The translations under genes and the position numbers were made by a program. The notes under the pieces are model-generated. The model saw nothing but the letters and a program-made list of their open reading frames with translations. It was not told the DNA's origin and made no database searches. Shown one piece after another: positions 6,704 through 13,521 of a stretch of DNA of 14,098 bases. The stretch is from Phycisphaeraceae bacterium (lineage in GTDB: Bacteria; Planctomycetota; Phycisphaerae; Phycisphaerales; UBA1924). The stretch is taken from assembly GCA_009827205.1 (NCBI GenBank), contig WUAK01000039.1:1-14098 (forward strand). Direction: 5' to 3'. Positions within the stretch are counted from its first letter, which is position 1. Each line of letters opens with the position of its first letter.

Positions 6704-6916
6704 GCCGAATTGGTCGAGTGGGGATCTGATGTGCGTTCTCTGAGGCGGTTTCGTGTGACCGTCTGGGGTTATTCGGTGCTGTTTGGTGCCATCTGGGGGC
6801 GATCTGGCGGTAGAACCGTCAGAACCTGCAACAGGTTATGCCCGTGGTCTGACGGGGCGTGCCGGGTGGCGCATCCGGGTGTGTGTGAAGCAGGCCGATT
6901 GAATCGGAGGGTTGGC
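6704..6916. other. Divergent intergenic region between tatC and the sigma operon
   Basis: These 213 bases must hold the control region of both divergent operons. I find no good sigma-70 promoter. They contain an ATCTGG direct repeat (6791-6796 and 6802-6807), an AGAACC direct repeat (6812-6817 and 6821-6826) and the nested inverted repeat at 6816-6855. A GAACCT (6822-6827) and a TCTGA (6848-6852) resemble ECF-type -35 and -10 elements, but their 20-base spacing is longer than the usual 16-17. Confidence 0.4.
6816..6855. repeat. Nested inverted repeat upstream of the sigma operon
   Basis: The outer arms CCGTCAGA (6816-6823) and TCTGACGG (6848-6855) are perfect 8-base complements. Inside, AACCTG (6823-6828) and CAGGTT (6832-6837) are perfect 6-base arms around CAA, sharing one base with the outer left arm. 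As RNA this makes a hairpin on a stem with an 11-base bulge; as DNA it makes two nested operators. It lies 61 bases before the sigma start codon. Confidence 0.5.
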
Positions 6917-7507
6917 GTGGAGGAGTCGGATCTTGTACGCCGGGCAGCGGCGGGAGACGCAGCTGCTGCGGAGCAGATCTGGGTGACTCACCGGAGGTGG
7001 ATCGCCGCGGTCCTGCTTGCGCACAAACCCAGGCAGACGGATCTTGAGGATCTGCTCCAGGAGGTCGCACTTTCGGTGGTACAGAAGATCAACCAGCTCG
7101 ATGACCCGTCGGCACTGAAGCCCTGGCTTCGGATGATCGCGGTCAACACGGCTCGGGCGACAGGCCGGAAGCAGACGAGGCGTCGTGGGCTGCTCAGGCT
7201 GGTCAGGCCCGACGTTGCCAGCGAGAGCGTGAGCGACCTGACGACACGCGAGGGCAAGGAGCGGCAGGCGCGAGCGAGGAAGCTCGGGCTGTTGATCGAT
7301 CAGCTGCCCGAGAACTACCGCGAGTGTGTGCTGCTCAGGTGCGCACGCGGGATGAGCCATAAGCAGATCAGCGACGTGACAGGCTTGCCCGAGACGACCG
7401 TTGAGACACGGATAGCCAGGGGCCGGCGGATGCTGAGAGAGCTGGCGCAGAAGCCGGCGAAAGAAAGAGCGGCGATGGTAGAGGCCGTCGCGAGGAGTGA
7501 ATCATGA
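6917..7507 (+). CDS. ECF-type RNA polymerase sigma factor
   Basis: The 196-residue product has only sigma regions 2 and 4, as in ECF sigma factors. Region 2 spans about residues 8-90, with DLEDLLQEV (42-50) and the -10-binding part PWLRMIAVNTARATGRKQTRRR split at 69-90. A basic linker follows (91-118). Region 4 is about 122-178, with LPENYRECVLLR and a helix-turn-helix MSHKQISDVTGLPETTVETR that reads the -35 element. The GTG start at 6917 has an excellent GGAGG 6 bases upstream; an open frame further upstream is not supported. The stop overlaps the next ATG as ATGA, so the anti-sigma is translationally coupled. This arrangement is the classic cytoplasmic sigma plus membrane anti-sigma pair. 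The ECF subgroup and regulon are unknown; autoregulation is likely but its promoter is not clear. Confidence 0.9.
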   Translation: MEESDLVRRAAAGDAAAAEQIWVTHRRWIAAVLLAHKPRQTDLEDLLQEVALSVVQKINQLDDPSALKPWLRMIAVNTARATGRKQTRRRGLLRLVRPDVASESVSDLTTREGKERQARARKLGLLIDQLPENYRECVLLRCARGMSHKQISDVTGLPETTVETRIARGRRMLRELAQKPAKERAAMVEAVARSES

Positions 7508-8169
7508 ACGACCAGGTGCGCCCAGAGCCGACCGATCGGCGCGACGTCCTGATCGGACGGGTGGTCGACGGCGAAGCAACGAGCCAGGACTGGGAAGAGA
7601 TCCGTGAGCTCGCTGGCGACGACCAGACGGTCTTCGCCGAGATCGCTGAGTTGCAGGAGCTTCGTCGCCAGACGATCGAGTACGTCGAAGAAGCAGGTGA
7701 CATCGCAAGCCGTGTCGAGCTTCCGTCGCACCTACACCCGAAGGTGACGCCCGCGGGCCGGATGAGCTTCGTCGGCGTGTGGGGAGGCTGGGCGGTTGCG
7801 GCGCTGGTCGCGGTCGCGTGGTCGATCGGGCTAAGGCCCGGTGATCCGCTGATCGTTGGCGATGCCAACTCGGGCACGATGACAGGGAATCTTGGCGGCG
7901 CAGTCGCAACCAACGCGAGCGAAGCGCTGCAGCAGTACCTCGACATGGGCAAAGAGTCGGGCACCGTGATCGGCGAGCTTCCCTCTGGCATTGTGCTTGA
8001 GAAGCACCCTCTGGCGGACGGGTCGGGGTACGAGGTGCTTTACATCCGCCCGATCATCGAGCGGGCGACGGTGCACAACGTGTTCCGTGAGGTTCAGACG
8101 GAGTCGGGTAAATCGCAGATTGTTCCCGCGGCGCTCCCGCAGCCCGCGCGCCAGCCGCAGAGCTGGTGA
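7504..8169 (+). CDS. Putative membrane anti-sigma factor, single span
   Basis: This 221-residue protein starts with ATG inside the sigma stop region (ATGA). Residues 1-85 are soluble, acidic and helical, with the segment LIGRVVDGEATSQDWEEI followed by ELAGDDQTV and IAELQELRRQ. This is typical of the sigma-binding part of short planctomycetal anti-sigma factors. One hydrophobic span lies near 89-110, and the remaining ~110 residues would be outside the cytoplasm. No H-x3-C-x2-C zinc motif is present, so it is not a ZAS-type anti-sigma. The outer part contains a small domain around 150-195 (GTVIGELPSGIVLEKHPL and YEVLYIRPIIERATV) and a proline/glutamine-rich tail. The role is inferred from position and architecture: it probably holds the sigma factor at the membrane until an envelope signal releases it. 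Confidence 0.75.
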   Translation: MNDQVRPEPTDRRDVLIGRVVDGEATSQDWEEIRELAGDDQTVFAEIAELQELRRQTIEYVEEAGDIASRVELPSHLHPKVTPAGRMSFVGVWGGWAVAALVAVAWSIGLRPGDPLIVGDANSGTMTGNLGGAVATNASEALQQYLDMGKESGTVIGELPSGIVLEKHPLADGSGYEVLYIRPIIERATVHNVFREVQTESGKSQIVPAALPQPARQPQSW

Positions 8170-8193
8170 GGAAAGACACACACCAGAATGAGT

Positions 8194-8205
8194 GCGCCGC
8201 GGCGC
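8194..8205. repeat. 12-base GC palindrome between anti-sigma and PDZ genes
   Basis: GCGCCGCGGCGC is its own reverse complement. It sits in the 65-base gap before the PDZ gene. It may act as an mRNA processing or attenuating hairpin, but a 12-base GC palindrome is not very rare in such DNA. Confidence 0.25.
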
Positions 8206-8234
8206 GCGGTGATTGAACACACAGGAGAATGTCG

Positions 8235-9860
8235 ATGCGACACACACTTCAGACGAAACTGGTCGTTGCGCTGATCGGCGCCGCGGGTCTTGCGACAGCC
8301 GCCTCGGCCCAGTTCGCGACAAAGACAGAGCCCAAATCAAGTTCCACAACCACTGTGATTGTGACGAACGACGATGGTGCGTACGAGATCAAGATCCAGG
8401 ACGGCAAGCTCTACAAAGTTGTGGTCGACGGCGAGAAGGTTGATCCCGAGCTCTGCGAACTCGATGAAGAGGGCGGCTTTGTGGTCATCCACCGCGACGG
8501 CGACCCGATTGTTGTCGACATCCCGGCGATGTCGGCTGGGTTTGGCGTCACGACGCCTCTCGCGGTGACCAACAGCAGGTTGGCGTTCCCGGGTCAGACC
8601 AGGTTTAAAGCGACAGCGCCCACGCCGATTGAGTGGGCGGATGTCCCAGGAGTTGCGGACGCGCCTGGCCAGGTCTTTTTCAACGACGGCCCACCCAGGG
8701 TCATGGTGGGCATCACCCACGACGATGTGAACGACAAGCTCCGCAAGAAATTTGATCTCGACGAGGGAGAGGGAATATACGTGATCGAGGTCCGCAAGGG
8801 GCTCCCTGCCTCGAAGGCAGGCATCAAGTCGGGCGACATCATCATCGAGGCCGGTGGCGAGTTCGTCGATGAGCGTAGCGTGCTCGTTGAGGTTCTTGAA
8901 GAGAAGGAGCCGGGCGACAAGCTCGAGGTCATCGTGCTCCGCGAGGGCGATGAAGGCGACATTATCAAGAAGAAACTGCGTGTGAAGCTCGCTGAGTACG
9001 ACAGGATGGCGCTCGGCGGGAACGTGCTGCGTGGCTTTGTTGCCAGACCCGATGCGCCAGAGGGCCAGTTCGAGTTCTGGGGTGACGACGAAGAGTTTGT
9101 CTTCGAGGGCCAGGAGTTTGAGCCCTTCGCGGAGTTCGACTTTGAGTTCCCCGAGGAGATCGCAGAGCTCAGCCCCGAGGTTCGCGAGGAGGTTGAGCGA
9201 GCGCTTGAGATCGCACGCGATCAGGCTGCAGAGGCGAAGATCCGGGCGCTGACGATCCGCAATGGCAGGCTTCAGGAGCTTGAGCTTCAGCAGCAGGACA
9301 TCGCCAGAGCTGCAGAACAGATCCGTGAGCACGCGTTGCTCTATCGCGAGCACGCTCAGCAGACACAGCGTGACATGCATGAGCGCCACGCGCACGAGAT
9401 TGAGAAACTTCACGAGCACATGGAGCACCTGCACAACGAGCAGATGCATCTCCACGAGCTCAATATCGCCGAGGTTGAGAAGCTTCGTGATCACGGGCTT
9501 GCGCACAGCCTCACTATCGAGGACGCCGAGAAGCTCAGAGAGCACGGCATCACTCTGGATCTCAACATCGACGACGATCTTGAGCGTCTGCTGAAGCTCG
9601 AACTCAAGCTCGACGAATTGGGCGACAACCAGAAGCTGATTCGGGTGCATCCTGAGGGCCGGGCGTTCCTGATCGAGCGTGAGGCTGCTCAGCGTGAGCG
9701 TGAGCGGGTGGACCGCCGGGATCAGAGTGACAACCAGTTCTTTGAGCTGCGAAACGAGCGAGATGAGCTTCGTGACCGCAACCGTGAACTGGAGCGGCGT
9801 GTAGACGATCTTGAGCGGAGGCTCGAGATGCTCATGAGAAAGCTTGAAAAAAGCGAGTGA
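8235..9860 (+). CDS. Secreted PDZ-domain protein with a histidine-rich coiled coil
   Basis: The product has 541 residues from the ATG at 8235, which has AGGAG 7 bases upstream; the ATG at 8229 is too close to it. Residues 1-25 are a clear signal peptide ending ASA-Q. A beta-rich region (about 30-150) precedes one PDZ domain (about 153-253), with VMVGITHDDVN, GIYVIEVRKGLPASKAGIKS and GDIIIEAGG, the carboxylate-binding and hydrophobic-pocket pattern. No trypsin-like or other protease domain is present. Then come an acidic, phenylalanine-rich stretch (279-308), a coiled coil (about 308-440) with 13 histidines within residues 364-424, and a charged C-terminal coil (485-541). It follows the anti-sigma gene by 65 bases on the same strand. 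Its role is unknown: sensor, co-regulator or target of the sigma factor are all possible. Metal or proton binding by the histidines is inference. Confidence 0.78.
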   Translation: MRHTLQTKLVVALIGAAGLATAASAQFATKTEPKSSSTTTVIVTNDDGAYEIKIQDGKLYKVVVDGEKVDPELCELDEEGGFVVIHRDGDPIVVDIPAMSAGFGVTTPLAVTNSRLAFPGQTRFKATAPTPIEWADVPGVADAPGQVFFNDGPPRVMVGITHDDVNDKLRKKFDLDEGEGIYVIEVRKGLPASKAGIKSGDIIIEAGGEFVDERSVLVEVLEEKEPGDKLEVIVLREGDEGDIIKKKLRVKLAEYDRMALGGNVLRGFVARPDAPEGQFEFWGDDEEFVFEGQEFEPFAEFDFEFPEEIAELSPEVREEVERALEIARDQAAEAKIRALTIRNGRLQELELQQQDIARAAEQIREHALLYREHAQQTQRDMHERHAHEIEKLHEHMEHLHNEQMHLHELNIAEVEKLRDHGLAHSLTIEDAEKLREHGITLDLNIDDDLERLLKLELKLDELGDNQKLIRVHPEGRAFLIEREAAQRERERVDRRDQSDNQFFELRNERDELRDRNRELERRVDDLERRLEMLMRKLEKSE

Positions 9861-10192
9861 GTAACGGAAAGGGCGCGAGCCCGTTTCCCAGTAAGACCGG
9901 ACAAGTTGAAGCATCGGGCCGGCGGGCTTCGTGACTCCCCGCTGCCAGCGCCCCTGGCCAGATGCCGGTGATTCTCGTGGGTGTGTGTTTACACACGGCG
10001 GGCAGTCGCCAGAAGACCGGACCCATAGAGTGCTTTGGCGCTCTCTGGGTCCGGTTTGTAATGTGCAAAGGGAAAAGTGTACAGAGCTCTGGATTCGGGC
10101 AGCCGATGCAGGTGGTTGGCGTATCAGCTATACAGTGAAGCCGGGCCCGAGGGAAAGGGCCTTTGCCAGTATCGCCTGACGGAGCAGTACTC
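9861..10192. other. Gene-free spacer between the sigma operon and moxR
   Basis: No credible gene is seen in 332 bases. Right after the PDZ stop, GGAAAGGGC pairs with GCCC, a bulged G and TTTCC around a GCGA loop (9866-9888). Further on are a GTGTGT/ACACAC hairpin (9981-9996) and the long hairpin at 10016-10055. TATACA (10129-10134) may be a -10 for moxR, but no matching -35 is present. Confidence 0.5.
10016..10055 (+). terminator. Long hairpin, probable transcription terminator of the sigma operon
   Basis: ACCGGACCCA (10016-10025) pairs perfectly with TGGGTCCGGT (10046-10055). The inner part adds AGAG/CTCT and GC/GC around a TTTG loop, with one mismatch. Only three T residues end or follow the stem before G, so the U-tract is poor. 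It may also be a stable RNA 3' end. Confidence 0.55.
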
Positions 10193-11242
10193 ATGAGCGA
10201 CATCAAGCCCGACGACCTGACGCGCATCAGCGAGGCCCACACGAAGCTTCGCAGCGAGATCGGCAAAATCGTTGTGGGCCAGGAGGAAGTGGTCGAGCAG
10301 ATGCTCGAGTGCATTTTCAGCCGGGGCCACGCGTTGGTGGTCGGCGTCCCCGGGCTTGCCAAAACACTCTTGATTTCGACGATCTCCCGGGCGCTGAGCC
10401 TGGACTTCAGCAGGATTCAGTTCACGCCCGACCTGATGCCCAGCGACATCACAGGGACCGAGGTGTTCCAGGAAGACAAGACGACAGGTCAGCGTTCGCT
10501 GATGTTCATCCACGGTCCGATCTTCGCGAACGTGGTTCTGGCTGATGAGATCAACCGCACGCCGCCCAAGACACAGGCGGCCCTTTTGGAGGCGATGCAG
10601 GAAGGACAGGTGACCGCGGGCGGTCAGATCCACCTGCTGCCAAGCCCGTTCTTTGTGCTTGCGACGCAGAATCCGATCGAGCAGGAGGGGACGTACTCGC
10701 TCCCCGAGGCGCAGCTGGACCGTTTCATGTATCAGATCAAGATCGGGTATCCCACCGAAGAGGAAGAGCTCGAGATCGTTCGGCGGAGTTCGTCCAAGGC
10801 CGAGGTCGTGATCAATCCGGTGATCGGCGCTGATGAGATCGGGACGATGCAGCAGTTGATCCGTCATGCGCCGGTGGCTGACCATGTGATCAGGTATGCG
10901 CTCCGCCTCGTGCGTGCGACAAGGAAGCCAAAGCCGGGCGAGGCGGACAACAGGCCGCAGGTCGTGCAGGATTACGTCGGGTGGGGTGCGGGTCCACGGG
11001 CGAGCGAGAATCTGATTCTTTCTGCCAAGGCGAAGGCGATTCTGGGTGGCCAGACGCACGCGGATATCGAGCACGTGCAGGCGGCAGCCTTACCCGTGCT
11101 CCGCCACCGGGTGCTGACAAACTTCAATGCCGAGGCGGACCAAGTGACCTCGGACGACGTGATCAGGCGTCTGGTGGAGGCGGTCGAGGTCGCCGATGAG
11201 GACCCGGGGAACCTGAAAGAGGTCGATCGATTGATCGGATAA
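10193..11242 (+). CDS. MoxR-family AAA+ ATPase
   Basis: The 349-residue protein belongs to the MoxR branch of AAA+ ATPases, which act as chaperones in assembling or activating other proteins, often with von Willebrand A-domain partners. Motifs seen: Walker A GVPGLAKT (51-58), in which alanine replaces the second glycine, as is common in MoxR; Walker B VVLADE (114-119); a sensor 1 region ATQNPIEQEG then LPEAQLDRF (157-178); and a C-terminal lid with YVGWGAGPRAS (261-271). GGAG lies 8 bases before the ATG at 10193. No DUF58 or VWA gene follows, unlike the usual operon, and the next gene is an Rrf2 regulator, so this MoxR stands alone here. No signal peptide is present; it is cytoplasmic. The cellular target is unknown. 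Confidence 0.92.
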   Translation: MSDIKPDDLTRISEAHTKLRSEIGKIVVGQEEVVEQMLECIFSRGHALVVGVPGLAKTLLISTISRALSLDFSRIQFTPDLMPSDITGTEVFQEDKTTGQRSLMFIHGPIFANVVLADEINRTPPKTQAALLEAMQEGQVTAGGQIHLLPSPFFVLATQNPIEQEGTYSLPEAQLDRFMYQIKIGYPTEEEELEIVRRSSSKAEVVINPVIGADEIGTMQQLIRHAPVADHVIRYALRLVRATRKPKPGEADNRPQVVQDYVGWGAGPRASENLILSAKAKAILGGQTHADIEHVQAAALPVLRHRVLTNFNAEADQVTSDDVIRRLVEAVEVADEDPGNLKEVDRLIG

Positions 11243-11279
11243 CCCCCGGAATCTGCGGGGTTTGGTGCCCGTTTCGGGC
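11241..11279 (+). terminator. Tandem hairpins after moxR
   Basis: AACCCC (11241-11246) pairs with GGGGTT (11257-11262), followed by TTT at 11261-11263. A second stem, GCCCG (11267-11271) with CGGGC (11275-11279), follows at once. The first has the layout of a weak intrinsic terminator and overlaps the moxR stop codon by two bases. Confidence 0.4.
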
Positions 11280-11326
11280 CCAGAAGGGGCTTGGTCCCGA
11301 TAATTGAACGCGCATGTCGGATTTTC

Positions 11327-11342
11327 GATGTCAGGGAACATC
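11327..11342. repeat. Inverted repeat upstream of the Rrf2 gene
   Basis: GATGT (11327-11331) and ACATC (11338-11342) are perfect 5-base arms 6 bases apart. It is a second operator candidate, about 77 bases before the Rrf2-type start codon. Such short arms may be chance. Confidence 0.25.
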
Positions 11343-11356
11343 TGGGTGGCGGTTGT

Positions 11357-11366
11357 TGTTCGAACA
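11357..11366. promoter_or_regulatory. Palindromic operator candidate upstream of the Rrf2 gene
   Basis: TGTTCGAACA is a perfect 10-base palindrome centred about 57 bases before the start codon. Rrf2 proteins bind dyad sites as dimers and often control their own gene, so this is a reasonable autoregulatory site. No strong promoter could be placed around it. Confidence 0.35.
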
Positions 11367-11418
11367 CAGAGCCGGTGGGCCGTGTTGGCCTTGCACTTTG
11401 TGAAGAGGGGCAACTTCC

Positions 11419-11901
11419 ATGCTGACCCAGACTGCTGAATACGCACTTAGAGCGATTAGTGCACTTGCTGCACGCAAGGGGCAAACGATCCCGGCTACAG
11501 AGCTTGCGGAGCAGGCGGATGTGCCTCCTCCTTACCTCGCGAAGATCATGCAGCAGCTCGCATCGACTGAGCTGGTCACGGGACGCCGGGGCATCGGCGG
11601 CGGGTACACCCTGAGCGCTGATCCCGAGCAGATCTCCGCGCTGGATGTGATCCTGGCTGTTGGCCCGATCCGTGAGCCGCAGTCCGAGGCGCAGCTCGAG
11701 CAACTCGGCGATGGGTTCAAGCCTTTGCACATGGCACTCGGCAGGGCGGCGGCTTCGGTGATCGAGGAGTTCCGCCGCGTGAAGATCTGCGATATCGAGC
11801 AGGACATCGATGCGATCAGGCGTGACAGCGGCTCTGTGATGGATCAGCCCGCGGTGGTTCAGACGCTGAGCCCCGACAGCCGAAACAGCATTGCTGGCTG
11901 A
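11419..11901 (+). CDS. Rrf2-family transcription regulator without the iron-sulfur cysteines
   Basis: The 160-residue protein has the Rrf2 winged helix: TAEYALRAISALA at the N-terminus, ATELAEQADVPPPYLAKIMQQL (26-47) as the DNA-reading helix-turn-helix, and the wing RGIGGGYTL (57-65). In IscR and NsrR, three cysteines in the later part bind an iron-sulfur cluster. Here only one cysteine exists in the whole protein (C124, in KICDIEQD), so a classical cluster is unlikely. It may sense through another ligand, a redox-active single cysteine, or act as a plain repressor. GAGGGG lies 8 bases before the ATG at 11419. No isc or suf gene is near; neighbours are moxR upstream and lysS downstream. Confidence 0.88.
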   Translation: MLTQTAEYALRAISALAARKGQTIPATELAEQADVPPPYLAKIMQQLASTELVTGRRGIGGGYTLSADPEQISALDVILAVGPIREPQSEAQLEQLGDGFKPLHMALGRAAASVIEEFRRVKICDIEQDIDAIRRDSGSVMDQPAVVQTLSPDSRNSIAG

Positions 11902-11957
11902 TCATTGATCCATAGATCTTTACGGGCTCGCCTGTGTTTGGCGGATAGAGTTGGCGC

Positions 11958-13511
11958 ATGAGCGCCGACAACGATACTCCCGAACCCAACGACATCCACC
12001 CGCTGATCCAGCAGCGTCGCGAGAACCGTGATGCGCTGCGTAGCGCGGGGCTTGATCCTTACGGCTCAGGCCAGAGCGGGCTTCTCAGTCTCGCCGAGGC
12101 TGCGGCTGCCTACGTCGCGTCAGCAGACGAGGACCACAAGGCCAACGGGAAGGAAGAGGGCTTCGAAGACAAGCGCCCCGTGGTGCGCGTCGCGGGCCGG
12201 GTGATGCTGAGCCGGGATAGTGGGAAGCTTATCTGGCTGAACCTGCGGGATGAGTCGGGCAATCTGCAGATCGCGGTGAGCAAGCGCGAATGTGACGAGG
12301 CGGGCTTCGCTGCTGCCAAGCTTCTTGACAACGCGGACATCGTGATCGCCGAGGGTCCGCTGACAAAGACGAACAAGGGCGAGATAACGGTCTGGGCGAC
12401 TAGTTTACGTCCTGCATCAAAGTGTCTGGTGCCGCCGCCGGAGAAGTGGGCGGGTCTGCAGGATGTTGAGACGAGGTACCGCAAGCGTTACGTGGATCTG
12501 TGGGCAAACCCGGATTCGATGCGCGTGTTTAAGCTGCGCTCGCGGATTATCTCCGCGGTTCGTACGCTGATGGACGAGCGGGGCTTCCTCGAGGTCGAGA
12601 CACCGATGCTTCAGACGCAGGCTGGCGGAGCCGCGGCGAGGCCCTTCGTGACGCACATGAACGCTCTTGATATCTCGCTCTCCATGCGCATTGCTCCGGA
12701 GTTGTACCTGAAGAGACTGCTCGTGGGCGGCATGCGGAAGGTGTACGAGATCAACCGGAATTTCCGCAACGAGGGCGTGGACAAGCAGCACAACCCGGAG
12801 TTCACAGCGATCGAGGCGTACGAGGCGTTCGGTGATTACCACTCGGTGATGGAACTCACCGAGGCGATCGTGCGCGAGGCTGCGGGGGTTGTATCTGGTG
12901 ACAGGGATAATCTCGTCCTTCCCTTTGGTGAGCTGGCGATCGATTACGCGAAGCCCTTTGAGCGGATCACGTACGCGGCGCTCTTTGAGAAAGCGCTCGG
13001 CTTTCCTGTGACTGACGTTGCGCGTGCGCGTGAGGAAGCTCAGAAGCGTCACATCAAGACAAGGGCAGAGGACGGCACGGAGCTCGATGATGTCTGGGTC
13101 GTCAACGAACTCTTCGAGGAGGTCGCGGAGAGGGCTCTCGATCCGGAGACACCGACGTGGGTCATGGATTACCCGGCGTCGCTCAGCCCTCTGACGCGGC
13201 CAAAGAAGGACGACCCAACGATCGCCGAGCGAGCAGACCTCTTTGTAGCCGGGATGGAGGTCGGGCCGCACTACACAGAGCTCAACGACCCGGACATCCA
13301 GCTTGAGAGGTTCCGTGAGCAGCTTGCGGGCATCGACGACGAGGAGTCAACGTTCAGGAACCTGGACGAGGACTTTGTCGAGGCGCTTCGCGTGGGCATG
13401 CCCCCGGCTGGCGGGATGGGGCTCGGGATCGACCGGCTTGTGATGCTCCTGACCAACAGCCAGACGATCCGCGACGTGATCCTTTTCCCGCTGCTGAAGC
13501 CCCTGGATTGA
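11958..13511 (+). CDS. lysS: Lysyl-tRNA synthetase, class II
   Basis: The 517-residue enzyme charges tRNA-Lys with lysine using ATP. The N-terminal OB-fold anticodon-binding domain is about residues 74-160 (VVRVAGRVM, then WLNLRDESGNLQI). The catalytic domain has the three class II motifs: motif 1 ending GFLEVETPML (209-218), motif 2 FRNEGVDKQHNPEFT (269-283) and motif 3 GMGLGIDRLVMLL (486-498). AGMEVGPHYTELNDP (431-445) is the lysine-binding block of LysS. The length is normal. There is only a weak AGAG 7 bases before the ATG at 11958. A poor promoter (TTTACG, 19 bases, GATAGA at 11944-11949) would start transcription almost at the ATG, so a leaderless message is possible. It ends 10 bases from a convergent gene with no visible terminator between them. 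Confidence 0.97.
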   Translation: MSADNDTPEPNDIHPLIQQRRENRDALRSAGLDPYGSGQSGLLSLAEAAAAYVASADEDHKANGKEEGFEDKRPVVRVAGRVMLSRDSGKLIWLNLRDESGNLQIAVSKRECDEAGFAAAKLLDNADIVIAEGPLTKTNKGEITVWATSLRPASKCLVPPPEKWAGLQDVETRYRKRYVDLWANPDSMRVFKLRSRIISAVRTLMDERGFLEVETPMLQTQAGGAAARPFVTHMNALDISLSMRIAPELYLKRLLVGGMRKVYEINRNFRNEGVDKQHNPEFTAIEAYEAFGDYHSVMELTEAIVREAAGVVSGDRDNLVLPFGELAIDYAKPFERITYAALFEKALGFPVTDVARAREEAQKRHIKTRAEDGTELDDVWVVNELFEEVAERALDPETPTWVMDYPASLSPLTRPKKDDPTIAERADLFVAGMEVGPHYTELNDPDIQLERFREQLAGIDDEESTFRNLDEDFVEALRVGMPPAGGMGLGIDRLVMLLTNSQTIRDVILFPLLKPLD

Positions 13512-13521
13512 ATCAAGCCGG

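Noticed and set aside
6822..6852. ECF-type autoregulatory promoter (GAACCT ... TCTGA)
   Set aside because: The two elements resemble sigma-E-type sequences, but the 20-base spacing is too long. Both are also parts of the inverted repeats, so the match is not convincing.
8337..9914. A 525-codon open frame on the minus strand opposite the PDZ gene
   Set aside because: It mirrors a gene with signal peptide, PDZ motifs and coiled coil on the plus strand. Its own translation is leucine/valine-rich low complexity without motifs; long antisense frames are common opposite GC-rich, charged coding DNA.
9893..10022. Direct repeat AAGACCGGAC at 9893-9902 and 10013-10022
   Set aside because: A single 10-base repeat pair, the second copy forming part of the terminator stem. 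There is no sign of a mobile element or attachment site.
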